From contig JAPQWV010001117.1 of assembly GCA_027422505.1 (NCBI GenBank), forward strand, positions 59,001 through 123,000: 64,000 nt of DNA. The letters are read 5' to 3'. Shown here piece by piece: positions 22,718 through 32,655 of this stretch. A model generated the notes under the pieces. That model was not told the origin of the DNA, made no database searches, and worked only from the letters and a program-made list of their open reading frames with translations. Position 1 is the stretch's first letter. Each line of letters starts with the position of its first letter. Source of the DNA: Craterostigma plantagineum. Lineage: Eukaryota; Streptophyta; Magnoliopsida; Lamiales; Linderniaceae. The position numbers were made by a program, and so were the translations under genes.

Positions 22718-23708
22718 GGCTTCCACTATTTCAATTTCGGCGAAACCTTCATCTTCCCCCACTCACTCCCACCAGTCGATTTCTTCTGATACATCCTCCA
22801 CTCCTCCAATTTCACAGCCCATTCCCATCCAGCTCGTATTCAGCGCGCCGATGCACCAGTAAGCAATCGTCCTCGAACCCGCTCGGCCGTCGCCTCCGTC
22901 ATGGCTTCCTATTCTCAGGGTGAGGCTAGATCTGCTGATTCGCCAGCCGATACCCAAGATTCGGTCGCGCTTTCCGGGCCGCCGCCCTTTCCAAACCCTA
23001 GATCTGCCCCTTCTTCTGCTGGGGTCCCTCTTAGCATTTTTAAAGCCTCGACATGCTCGTCGGAGGGTCTAGACTCTTTGGTGGAAGGGGGCTTCGTTTT
23101 CGAGGGTTACACGGTGAAGATACCCTCGCCTGATCAGAGGGCTGACCGTCCACCTCCTTCGTGTTTGGCGTTCTGGGAAGCCCAGGTCAGGGCCGAGTTG
23201 TGCTTCCCGTCCCCCTCTTTCCTTCTGAAGTGTCTAGGGCCTTCAAGGTCCCTCTGAATCAGTTCCAACCTTCTGCCATTCGTCTCCTCATATCGTTCTT
23301 TGTGGCGGTGCGGGCCGCAGGAGGCGTCCCCTCCCCTGATCAGGTACTCTCCCAGTTTTCGCTCAAGCCTCATGGCGCTTTCTTCTATCTTTCTTCCATT
23401 TCTTCTAACTTGGGAGGAGAAACCCATTTCTTCGGCAAGAACAAATAAGATGGACAAAGATTGGCATGGCTCTTATTTCTTCGTGGAATCCCCGGAAGGC
23501 TTGTGGGATTTTTCCTGCGATAGGTGGGTGAATGGTGCTCCCCCTCGCAGTTCTGGCATGTGTTCGGAAAGGAACCTAAAAGCCTTGTCTCTTTTGAACG
23601 CTCATGCCGACGAACATGGTTCTCTAAACCCTTCTTCCCTAGTCAGATTTCCTGGGGTCCTATACCGCTTTGGATTTTCACCTTTCTTCGCCGGCTTTTC
23701 TCTTGAGG
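22718..23708 (+). pseudogene. Antisense ORF of element D, exon 1 (gypsy-type transposon domain)
   Basis: A possible start at 22718 (MASTISISAKPSSS) or 22901 (MASYSQGEARSADS) opens a Ser/Pro-rich N-terminus. It is followed by the conserved core of the plant 'putative gypsy type transposon' family (PF04195-like): GGFVFEGYTVKIPSPDQRADRPP, FKVPLNQFQPSAIRLLISFFVA, then GSYFFVESPEGLWDF. The core lies in frame 2, then frame 1 (from ~23215), then frame 2 again (from ~23447), so two shifts have occurred. A candidate intron donor is at 23709. It reads opposite to gag-pol, as in other Tat elements. The protein's function is not known. Confidence 0.72.
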
Positions 23709-23791
23709 GTATCTGTAGTTATTGTTGTATTCCCATGTTTTTCTGGTGGCGTCGTTTTTGGTAACTCTTTGTTTGTGGACGTTGGGTGCAG

Positions 23792-24253
23792 GGATGACAG
23801 GCTCATGGCTCAACCTGTTGGCAAATATAGAGGAAAGGAATGCTCCCCCACCCCTGGTGCTGAGAGGCCTGCCTCAGTCTCTGATCTCTCCCCACCTCCA
23901 GGAGCCCAGGATATTCGTGCTGAGATTGGTCAGTCCCCTCCCAAGGATTTGGAGACCTCTGAACTTCCCCTGACTCCCTCATTTCCCAAGGCGAAGCGAA
24001 AAGCCGGCTCTTTTGCGAAACCTGCCAAAAAGTCCAAGAAGAAGCTACCTCTCACTGAGGGTGAGGGAGGTGAGGCTCAGGTTGAAGCTCCTCAAGAAGG
24101 GCTTCGACAAGAGGGCCCACCTCCTTCTGGGGACTCCTTGGCCATAGCGGGGATGGCAGCGTTGAGTCATCTGGTCCCTCAGAGGACAGGGAGGTGTTCG
24201 CCGATAGATCCCCCGCGGAGAATGAGGCGGAGCTTGCTCATCATCTTCTCCAG
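23792..24253 (+). pseudogene. Antisense ORF of element D, exon 2
   Basis: The segment lies between a candidate acceptor (gggtgcag, 23791) and a candidate donor (cag|gtatgcc, 24254). It encodes a Pro/Lys-rich, probably disordered and basic linker (PKAKRKAGSFAKPAKKSKKK resembles a nuclear localisation signal). The flanking introns (23709-23791 and 24254-24380) are T-rich on the plus strand, which supports splicing in this direction. Confidence 0.6.
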
Positions 24254-24373
24254 GTATGCCTTTTGTAACTCTCAGTGGATGTTCTCTCCTTTTTGCCTCA
24301 TTTTAGAGTTTCTTTGTGTGGCATATGCTTCCTCTGTTTGTCTGGTCTTAGGGTTCCTTTTTTTGGTACCTAA

Positions 24374-25111
24374 GTGATAGGTCTGGTGTCTGTGAAGTCC
24401 TCTGAGAGTTTGTTGGTGCCTGAGTCGGAGGGGCGCGTCAGGTCCCTCCAGGAGCAGCTAGAGCAAGTTCAGGCCAGTCTGGCCACCCGTGAAAAAACAG
24501 TCGAGGAGATTCAAACCAAGTTCGAGCGTGAGAAGGAAGGTTTAGAGGAGGAGAAAACTGAGCTAGCCAAGCGGTATGAGGAGCTGCTCAGCTCCTCAGA
24601 GAAGGAGAAGGAGGAACATGCAGCCCTCCTGAAGCAGCGTGAGGAGGAGCTTAAGAATTCCTTCGCTGCGGAAAGAGATAAGTGGGATGCGGACTTTGTT
24701 CGCATGACGGTGATCCATCCTCAGGTCGAGTTAGAAGCTATGAAGGCTGAGGGCGCTCAAATCTGTCAGCGCCACCTTTTACCAACTGCGGCCGATCAGA
24801 AGTTCCTAGGGGACCTGGCCGAAGATTGGCGCTTGGCGTACCTGGAGGGTCCTGTTTCTCTCAGGGACTTCGTCCCCTTCATGCAGCACTACTTTCTGGG
24901 GGGTCATCGCGCAGGATCCGCCGGTATTGGGGCAGCCGCCGCCCTCAAGGACCTTCCTCCCCCTGCATCTTTTAAAGGGGACCCGATGGCTGAGGAGAAC
25001 CCTTTGTTCTGGCGCCCATCTGCCGAGAATCACATGGCAGGCCTCGCCCAGGTCGATATCTCCGACTTCCCTGGCGTCGTTTTCTATCCTCCTGAGGATT
25101 CTTCTGTTTAG
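24374..25111 (+). CDS. Antisense ORF of element D, coiled-coil exon
   Basis: The open stretch is 245 codons; a likely exon start is 24381 after gatag. Residues ~15-110 are a long charged coiled coil (LQEQLEQVQASLATREKTV, EEKTELAKRYEELL, HAALLKQREEEL). A conserved C-terminal helical part follows (LEAMKAEGAQICQRHLL, LGDLAEDWRLAYLEG). It ends DFPGVVFYPPEDSSV at 25111. It is the best-preserved open frame of D, while gag-pol opposite is broken. Role unknown; coiled coils suggest self-association. Confidence 0.7.
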   Translation: MIGLVSVKSSESLLVPESEGRVRSLQEQLEQVQASLATREKTVEEIQTKFEREKEGLEEEKTELAKRYEELLSSSEKEKEEHAALLKQREEELKNSFAAERDKWDADFVRMTVIHPQVELEAMKAEGAQICQRHLLPTAADQKFLGDLAEDWRLAYLEGPVSLRDFVPFMQHYFLGGHRAGSAGIGAAAALKDLPPPASFKGDPMAEENPLFWRPSAENHMAGLAQVDISDFPGVVFYPPEDSSV

Positions 25112-25589
25112 TTTTTCTTTTCTTGTGTTGTGTAATGGACCTTTTCCCTTTCATGCTTTTGCGAACAGTTTTAGGATGTTGCTTTTCTGGTGGGGGGAAC
25201 TTAACTCCCCTGCTTTCGTATGTCGTCGCTGAAGTCCCTTTTCCTTATAACATACGACCTCTTTATTAAGTATCTTTTTCTTTTCGTGCTTTTCTCTGTT
25301 GAATTTTGTCATGCTTTACCAGCACCTTGTTAAATTCGTAAGCCATGTACGAATTATACACGCCTTTGGTTGTAAGGACCGTCGTCCTTATCCAAATGTG
25401 TCACTTAGGCGCTAGGCTCTCTTTGTCCTTAGCGAATAATAATGTAAGCCCAAAGGTCTTAAAAAGTGGGGGACTATCCCACCGTTTTACCCTGGTTATA
25501 GCGCCAGCTACGCTAAGGTACCTATACACGTCGCAGGCCTTACTGAGGACCTTTGATGTCCTGTACGCCACAGCCCGTCAGCGGTGGTA
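25112..25589. other. Element D: spacer between antisense ORF and tandem repeats
   Basis: T-rich sequence follows the antisense ORF stop and is probably its 3' untranslated region. No motif or frame of note was recognised before the tandem block. Confidence 0.4.
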
Positions 25590-25880
25590 TCTTGTATGCC
25601 CTCATAGGCATCTTTCACATCGCAGACCTGTGGCCTTTGATGTCGGGTACACCGCCGACCCGTCGGTCTTTGGCATCATCTCACGTCGCAGGCTATCGGC
25701 CTTTGATGTCTTTGTACGCCGCAGGTCCGTCGACCCTTGGCATCATTTCACGTCGCAGGTTGTTAGCCTTTGATGTCATTGTACGCCGCAGGTCCGTCGA
25801 CCCTTGGCATCATTTCACGTCGCAGGCTGTTAGCCTTTGATGTCATTGTACGCCGCAGGTCCTTTGACCTTTGGTATCAC
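25590..25880. repeat. ~66-bp tandem repeat in the untranslated region of D
   Basis: Units contain cgtcgcagg, ttagcctttgatgtc, tgtacgccgcaggtccgtcg and ggcatcatttca. Two near-identical units lie at about 25715-25847, with diverged units to the left and a partial one to the right. The block lies between the pol stop and the antisense ORF. Confidence 0.85.
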
Positions 25881-26030
25881 CTATGTGTGCACTTTGTTAT
25901 AACAAAACGTTTATATTCCACTGGGGAGGTACGCCTCATTAAAACCTTATCTGGGCAAAACCTCCCTTTGAGGCGAAAATCCCAGATGAAGGAAAAAGAG
26001 TACGTCCCCTCCCTATCTTACATAGCAGTA

Positions 26031-27320
26031 TTACACATAGAACTTTTTTAAGTTGGAGATGTTCCAAGGGCGGGGCAAGGACCTTCCCTTGGCATCTTCT
26101 AATTCGTAGGCTCCACCTTCTAGTACCTTCGTCACATGGTAGGGCCCTTCCCAGGGGGCTTCCGTTTTCTTCGGGGGCCGTAGGACGTCGGCTCTTCGGA
26201 GTACTAGGTCCCCCTGCTGGACGAGGTCCTCTTCTCGCATTCCTTCGACGAGGTCCAGGTCCTCCCTTTTTAACTGCGCATTCTCCTGTTCGTCATACGC
26301 CATCATTCGGTGTGTCTCAATGCCAATTTCTGCGGGTATCACGGCGGGCGACCTATACACTAGTTCGAATGGCGTTTCCCCTGTTGCTTCACGGGGGCTA
26401 GTTCTGTATGCCCAAAGGACAGCGTCCAGCGCCTCCACCCATTTGTTTCCATCTTGTTCGAGTCGGGCCTTGATCCCCCTGAGAACAGTTCGATTGGAGA
26501 CTTCGGCCTGCCCGTTCGCTTGTGGATGTCCCACCGCGACACCCCTGTGTCATTTTCATGCCTTCACAAAATCCTCGTGTCCTAGCTCCGCAGAATTGGG
26601 TTCCGTTATCGGAAATGAGGATCCTGGGAGCTCCGTATCGGCAACAGATATTTTTCCATAGGAACTCAATCACCTTTTCTTCGTCTATTCGCGCAACTGC
26701 CTTAGCTTCGATCCACTTGCTGAAGTAGTCCACTGCTACAATAATGAACTTCTTTTGCGCCTTCCTCGAGGAGATGGACCGACAATGTCGATCCCCCATT
26801 TATCGAAAGGACACGGAGAGTGCATGGTCCCCAAAGCTTCGGCGGGGACGTGGATTCTGGGACCATACTTCTGGCAGTTATTGCACCTTCGGACTACGTC
26901 CTTGGCATCCTTGATGAGATTGGGCCAGAAATACCCGGCTCTGACCACCTTCCTAGTAAGGGACTTATAACCCGCATGATCCCCCGCACATCCTTCATGG
27001 ATCTCTTCGAGTATTTTCTTACCTTCCTCTTTGGAGAGGCACCAGGCGTATGCGTGTACAAAAGACTTTTTGAACAGGCACCCATCTATCATGCAGAACC
27101 TCTGCCGGTATCCCCTTTTGTCCTTCTGGCTGGAGTTCCTTAAGGTGGCTATGATGGGGGCTCTCCAATCGTCCCTCTCTTCTATGTCCGCCACGAACTC
27201 CCCTGCCTCCTCCTTATCCACCGAGAGGTATGTAATACCCTCTTCCTTAAGAGCTGGCCCTGAGCTAGCCGCTTTTGCTAAATAATCAGCTTTGTGGTTT
27301 TCCTCCCTAGGGACCTGCAC
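26031..27320 (-). pseudogene. Integrase of Tat element D
   Basis: Three overlapping frames make one integrase. The zinc module is HEGCAGDHAGYKSL with CNNCQKYG. The DDE core is WGIDIVGPSP, then SDNGTQFCG, then HPQANGQAEVSNR. The C-terminus has GDLVLRRADVLRPPKKTEAPWEGPYHVTKV and ends NISNLKKFYV at 26034. Shifts near 26780 and 26550 break it. The Pol ends here, and no chromodomain is present, as expected for Tat. Confidence 0.9.
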
Positions 27321-27380
27321 AATCTCACAGGAATCGAAAGCTTTCGTTAGCTCCTCAACTTACCATATTCGACCATTTTT

Positions 27381-27664
27381 TCATCTTGCTTCGTAGTTCC
27401 CTCTCACTTGTTGTACCACCAGCTGTGAGTCCGAGAATAAAGTAATGTCTCGTGCTCCCAGCTCCTTCGCGATTCGTAGGCCATGAAGGAAGGATTCGTA
27501 TTCCGACTCATTGTTGGAAGCCTGAAAGTGGAACGTGATGGCAAAACGGAGCTCCTCTCCTTCCGGGTCAATGATGAGGACCCCAGCTCCCGATCTTTGA
27601 GAAGTGGCAGATCCATCCACGTATTCTTCCCATCGGCCTTTTGAAGGTCCCTTCGTAGTTTCAA
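27381..27664 (-). pseudogene. Second (archaeal-type) RNase H of element D
   Basis: The frame shows MDGSATSQRSGAGVLIIDPEG, ASNNESEYESFLHGLRIAKE and LFSDSQLVVQQVRGNYEAR. These are the D-E-D signature blocks of archaeal-type RNase H, distinct from the normal gypsy RNase H just upstream. A stop follows YEAR near 27381. Extra RNase H copies between the RT/RNase H and integrase are a known hallmark of the Tat lineage and may help cDNA synthesis. Confidence 0.87.
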
Positions 27665-27674
27665 GGACGAAATC

Positions 27675-28336
27675 TTAGAGGGCCTGGGCCTTTATGGCTG
27701 TCCTTCGCTCAAATTCCACATCATACTCCCCTAGTTCGATGGCCCACTTCACCATCCTACCCGACAGATCTGGTCTGTCCAACGTCTGCTTCAGCGGGAA
27801 GTTAGTCCGCATGCTCAGTTTGTGTGACAAGAAATATGGCCGGAGTCGGCGGGTGGAGGTCATCACTGCTAGGGCGGCCTTCTCGAGCTCGGAGTACCTG
27901 GTTTCAGCATCCAACAGTACCTTACTTACAAAGTAGATGGGCTCTGGGAGGTCCCTTCTTCCTTCAATAGGACGGAGCTTACTGCGTGGTCCCCTACGGA
28001 GAAATATAGTATCAATACGTCCCCCATCAAGGGTTTATTCAAGAGGGGCGTGTTGTGGAGGTACTCCTTCAGTTCTTCAAGTGCTTGCTGACATTCCTTG
28101 GTCCACTCGAACTGTCTATTCTTTTGTAGAACCTTGAAGAAAGGCAGGCTACTCTTCGCTGAGTGGGAGATGAACCTGCTAAGGGCCGCCAATCGTCCCG
28201 TGAGCCTTTGGACTTCCTTGACGCCTTGGGGAGGTTGCATTTCCAAAATAGCTTTTACTTTCGTGGGGTTGACTCGATGCCTCGTTGGGTAACCATATAA
28301 CCAAGGAACTTCCCCGATCTTACGCCGAACGCGCAT
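27675..28336 (-). pseudogene. RT connection and first RNase H of element D
   Basis: The upstream frame has VKAILEMQPPQGVKEVQRLTGRLAALSRFIS, the RT connection, and begins RNase H as LILYFSVGDHAVSSVLLKEEG. The downstream frame (27675-27914) continues MDAETRYSELEKAALAVM and RRLRPYFLSHKLSMRTNFPL, ending AIKAQAL. The aspartate usual in the first RNase H motif (normally L.xVS/D) is not seen, consistent with a decayed gypsy-type RNase H in an element carrying a second one. Confidence 0.82.
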
Positions 28337-29010
28337 TTTTCAGGATTGAGCTTCATTCCGCTTCCTCTAATCGCTTCGAACGCTTCTTCCAGGTCCCTAG
28401 TATGATCGGTGAGGCGTACAGACTTTACGAGCATATCATCCACGTACACCTCCATGTTCCTACCTAGTTGCTGCTTAAAGACCTTATCCACCATCCGCTG
28501 GTACGTTGCTCCCGCATTTTTGAGTCCGAAGGGCATTCGGACGTACCCATATGTTCCCCCTGGTGTCACAAAGCAAACTTTATCAAAGTCATTTGAATCA
28601 AGACTTACCTGGTGATAACCTTGGTAGGCGTCCATCATGCTGAGGACCTTGCACCCAGAGGTGGAGTTCACGAGCTGGTCTATTCTGGGAAGAGGGTAGT
28701 GATCCTTAGGGCAGGCCTTGTTGAGGTCCCTGAAATCGATGCACATCCTCCACTGCCCATTTCCTTTCTTTACCAGGACAGCGTTGGCCAACCAAGTGGG
28801 GAACTGGATCTCCTGGATATGGCCCACCTGCAGTAATTTGTCAACTTCTTCCTTCAGGATCTGCGCTCTTTCTGCTCCACACGTTCTCAGCCTCTGTTTA
28901 ACGGGCTTAGCACTTGGCAGGACATTCAGATGATGTTTGGCTATATCGGGGTGGATTCCTGTCATATCTCTGGGGAAAATGCGAATAAATCGGCGTTCCT
29001 TTGTAGGCAT
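28255..29010 (-). pseudogene. Reverse transcriptase of Tat element D
   Basis: The open stretch is 251 codons. It has IHPDIAKHHLNVLPSAKPVKQ, WRMCIDFRDLNKACPKDHYPLPRID, LSMMDAYQGYHQV and MPFGLKNAGATYQRMVDKVF. The active site is YVDDMLVKS, and MKLNPEKCAFGVRSGKFLGYMV follows. The motif spellings are those of Tat/Athila-type RT and differ clearly from chromovirus E. It is out of frame with the connection region at its end. Confidence 0.92.
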
Positions 29011-29014
29011 CCTA

Positions 29015-29712
29015 CTAGCTCCTTCGTGGCTTGTTCCCCAAGTGTGTTCCTATTTTGGTAGTTTTTCCTGGTTGGTCGGGGTACAGCTCCACCCTGACGA
29101 GCCCCTCGTCTGGTTCAGGCTGCAAGCTCGTAGGTCCCCCTCCTTTGATTTTGATCCTCTTGTCCCGACCGCTCCCCTCTCTGGTAACCTCCTTTTCTTT
29201 GGTCACCGCCTTGACTTCGCTGGCGTAGCATCGGCGGGAACTCTGTTGGTCCCCCAAGATCTCACCGACATGTTCCCCACTAGAAACTTGATTTTTAAGT
29301 GATAAGTAGAGGGGATTGCTCTAAATTCATTGATGGTGGGTCATCCCAGGATGGCATTATAGGAGGAGGTGATGTCGACCACAAGGAAGTTGATCATTTT
29401 CACGACCCGAACTGGATCTGTCCCCATTCCGACGGGCAATGTTATCTCCCCCATGGGTTGTATCCCAGGTCCTCCGAACCCGTATAGTGCGGTAGAAACT
29501 GGCCACAGCTGTGTTCCCAGATTTATTTTCTTGAAACAGTCAAGGAGTATGATGTCGGCCGAGCTCCCCCCGTATATGCAGACTCGTGGCACATCGTATC
29601 CGGCGATATCAGTCGTTATGACCAAGGCATTGTTGTGTGGCCTGGTGACATGCGCCTCATCTTCTGGTCCAAACTGTACGTTTGCGATGCAGTGTGCCCT
29701 ACCAATCCCCAT
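29015..29712 (-). pseudogene. Protease region of element D, catalytic Asp lost
   Basis: The frame 29341-29712 covers HNNALVITTDIAGYDVPRVCIYGGSSADIILLDCFKK. In Tat elements this position reads D-G-G-S-S-A-D-I; here the first Asp is Tyr, a single-base change (GAT/GAC to TAT). The frame stops after YNAILG, then resumes as PTINEFRAIPSTYHLKIKF, so a second nonsense change is present. The rest to 29015 is protease-RT linker. Confidence 0.82.
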
Positions 29713-29757
29713 GGTTGGAGTTCCCCCGTGGTCCTAGCGTAGGACTTCCTAGCCCGG

Positions 29758-30840
29758 TTAGAATCTCCACCGCTGGGACCTCCAACAATAATCAAGATGG
29801 GGGCCCTGGACGGTCCTGGGGGCCCTTGTTTGCTGGTGGAGGCAACGGCCTACCCTTGTTCGGCATAGGTCCCCCTCTTCCTTTTCGCTTTTCCGGGGAC
29901 TGGGCTCGGGTCCCTGCTTCACGAACTCCTTCAAGTGTCCTGCTTGTATAAGCCTCTCTATCTCATCCTTCAAATGATAACAATTGTTAGTGTGATGCCC
30001 GTATTCATTATGGTAACGACAATATAAATTAGAATAGGGTCTAGAAGGTCCTGAAGATCCGGCGGGGGGCTTCCTCAGAGCCGAATGTCGTCCCACTACG
30101 GTTAGGACCTCCTCTGGATTAGCACGCAGTGGTGTGAACGTCGAGGGGCCCTGGCCGGAGATCCCCAAGGCTCTCTATGAGGCAGTCGCAGGGGCGGCTT
30201 CCCCTGTCCTTGGCTCCTCACGGTCCCTTCTTTCTTTGGTGTGGCTATCTGCTTCTCCTCTTGTGCTTTGGCCATCTTGCTTTCTTCCAAGTCTTCGAAG
30301 GTCGGTGGCGGTCTTTTGGAGAGGGACGCGAAGAAATCCCCGTCTCGAAGCCCGTTTATCAAGGCGCTAACCTTGACAGAGGGCGTAGCCGTCGGTACCT
30401 CCAAGGCGGCGATATTAAATCTGTTTATATAAGCTCGGAGACTTTCACTTTCTCCCTATCGCACTTGGAAGAGCGACATGTCGGACTTAGGCTGTTTTCT
30501 GGCACTGGCGAACTGTGTGATGAATATCAACTGGAATTCCTCAAAAGATTTGATGGACCCGGGCGCTAGTTGGCTAAACCATTGCTGGCCCGCCCTCACC
30601 AAAGTGGTTAGGAACACCCTACATTTGACCCATCCGAGAAATCGTGAAGCAGGATGGTGTTTTGAAAACGTAGGACGTGCTCCACAGGGTCCGTCATCCC
30701 ATCGTATTCGTATGGTAGCTGTTTGAAGTTAGATGAGACCTCCCCCACCAGTAGCTCTTTCGTAAAGGTCGTCCCTGCCACCAATCCTTCTCCTATTCTT
30801 GGCGGCATGGTTCTGCTTCTGACACCATCTATCACCTGCC
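29758..30840 (-). pseudogene. Gag core and zinc knuckle of element D
   Basis: Pieces in several frames read as follows. The gag core start is GEVSSNFKQLPYEYDGMTDPVEHVLRFQN (near 30700). The middle is VPTATPSVKVSALINGLRDGDFFASLSKRPP (30102-30404). The Tat-type nucleocapsid is YCRYHNEYGHHTNNCYHLKDEIERLIQAGHLKEFV (near 30000). Frames shift at least three times. This would be the structural protein of the element's particles. Confidence 0.85.
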
Positions 30841-30865
30841 TGAGGTCTGTAAGTTGATCTCGTAG

Positions 30866-31376
30866 CTACTTCTCCTTTTTGGTCCAAGTTTCCCCCCTTC
30901 CCTCTGGGGGCATCGTGACCTTTTTCCTCCTTTTGGAGCTTCCTGCCTCTTTAACATGGTCTGGGACCTTACTGACAGTGACAGATTCACTGGAGATTCG
31001 TGTGAGGGTCCTTACGCCTTTCTCTGACAGTTCTGCCCTGTTTTGCTCCTCATCCTTCCCCAGGCCTTGTTCTGTAGCTCCCCCCACGCCCGTCAGGATG
31101 CTTGGGGGGCTCTGTTTCCTTTCTCGACTCATTTTCAGATTCGGAAAATTGCCTGCTATTTTCTACAGGCGTCGCTTGGGGCTGTGCATGCGTCTCATTT
31201 TCCCCAGTCACTTCTGTGAATCGATCTTCCACTCGCTCGGTCTCGACACGTGACTGGGCCTTTTTTCGTTGCCTTCGTTTCTTCCTCCTCTCGGCTAGGG
31301 TGCTATTGACAGTGTTGCGCACCAAGCGGTCCAACTGTGCAGCAGTCAAGGTGATCGGTGTTTCTGGCGTTATCAC
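30866..31376 (-). pseudogene. Gag N-terminal region of element D
   Basis: Two overlapping frames encode a charged N-terminal region: MITPETPITLTAAQLDRLVR near the start, then Arg/Lys/Glu-rich sequence to 31050, and SPPSILTGVGG onward in another phase. Low-complexity N-terminal extensions of this kind are common in Tat gag. The likely start is at 31376, downstream of the primer site. Confidence 0.7.
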
Positions 31377-31595
31377 ACCAGGGTAGGTGTCGGGGTTGCG
31401 TCTTGCCTTGCTGTATCGCCCCCTGCAACCTCCTGAAACTGTGGGTCCAAGTTTTTCGGTGTGGAAGAATCTCCCTCCATCAGCATCCTCGTGTTTCTCG
31501 TCTTATCCCTGTAACACAAAAATAAAAACACGCAAGAAACTTTCAACACAACCTCGTACCTTGCTCCAGAAATTTCTCACGCCTTCAACTCCGGT

Positions 31596-31613
31596 TTCCC
31601 ACAGACGTCGCCA
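31596..31613 (-). other. Primer-binding site of element D
   Basis: On the minus strand TGGCGACGTCTGTGGGAA follows the LTR end by two bases. It resembles the TGGCGCCGTCTGTGGG-type primer site of Tat elements, with one CpG-region change. Confidence 0.75.
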
Positions 31614-31615
31614 TT

Positions 31616-32330
31616 TGATATGGGGCCAACCCAATCAACAATATTTTATGTGTGGGGGCTCTGGATAATTTGCGGTAGACTAACAGTTATGTAGTTTTTG
31701 GGTAAGCGAAGTGTTGTGGATGCTGGGACATAAACAGAAAGAACAACAGGGATCTACGTGGTTCGAATCCTGTTGGATTCTATGTCCACGGGGCGCTGGG
31801 AACTGTCTTTCACTAAGTAGCAACACGTTACACACTCATATAATCCTCTCCTTCACTCCTAAAATATGAAAACACGTTTAAGATATCTAAAGAGAGAATA
31901 CTGTGAATGCTTTTGTAGAGAGATGATCCTTTTGGAAAATATGGCCAAGTCCTCCTTTTATAGCAGCTCCCCGCCGTTTATCTGATGCTAGGTTCCAGGA
32001 TTTCTGGGGGGACGTACCACCTAGGGTGCTTCGAAAGATGACTGATTGCTTGATGGAATGACTTCTGCGATAGTTACAGTGAGGTGATCAGTAATATCTT
32101 CCTGTGAGAAAGTGACACGTGTTCCTGCAACTGTCTTCCCTCCTTTCCACTGTTCCTGCGCTTTTGTACACAATGGTTCTTCTTCTTTTGTCCGGTCAAG
32201 ACTTGTGCCTGTCAGGTCTTGGCAGGTCCTTCTTCCCAGGCGGATACTTCACTATGGGCCCGTTTTCTGGGCCTTGTTGGGCCTTTCTTTATTTGCTTTT
32301 TCCCGGCCCGTCTCAGTTGAGTCCACATCA
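31616..32330 (-). repeat. 5' LTR of element D
   Basis: The 715-bp LTR starts tgatatgg and ends ccacatca on the plus strand. It is followed by the target duplication gtttc (32331-32335). It differs from the split left LTR by a few substitutions and short indels. Confidence 0.95.
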
Positions 32331-32655
32331 GTTTCTATTATAATTTCCCCCAGTTTGCTCTAAAATCGGTGCTGCGAGCTGAACACTAAGGATTTGTCTG
32401 CAATCGTAATAGCATATACGTGATAGGCGTAATATCTGTAGGCTGCCTTTTAATTTCACTGAAAACTGGCGCCACCAAATTGTGATGTTATGCGTTTCAT
32501 TAATGTCTTTTAAGAGATCGCAAGTGTAATCATTCTCAGTAACAAGCTAGGCTACGACCATAATTTCACTGCTGATTAACCTCCACTCTTTACTAGTCCC
32601 TTCCCATGGGTGAAATTTGTTCTGTTTATCTAATCATGTTATTACACTTGTGCAG

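Larger units (their letters stand above)
11078..32330 (-). mobile_element. Tat-lineage Ty3/gypsy element D in the LOR intron
   Basis: The element is bounded by TGATATGG...CCACATCA LTRs and a perfect 5-bp target duplication gtttc (11073-11077 and 32331-32335). Gag-pol reads on the minus strand (31376 down to 26031). A second coding region reads on the plus strand (22718-25111) between pol and the 3' LTR. Tat features are the primer site, a second archaeal-type RNase H and the antisense ORF with a gypsy-type transposon (PF04195-like) domain. Its left LTR is split by chromovirus E. Net length without E is about 10.7 kb. Gag-pol is broken by shifts and stops. Confidence 0.92.
11050..32655 (+). 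other. 21.6-kb intron of the LOR gene, filled by retroelements
   Basis: The donor is aag|gtaaaat at 11050 and the acceptor ttgtgcag at 32655. The phase (0) agrees on both sides and the joined text RRK/KLSLGDTW is continuous LOR sequence. Removing element D and one target-site copy leaves about 348 bp, an ordinary plant intron. D is opposite in direction to the gene, but D's antisense ORF runs in the gene's direction. Confidence 0.9.
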
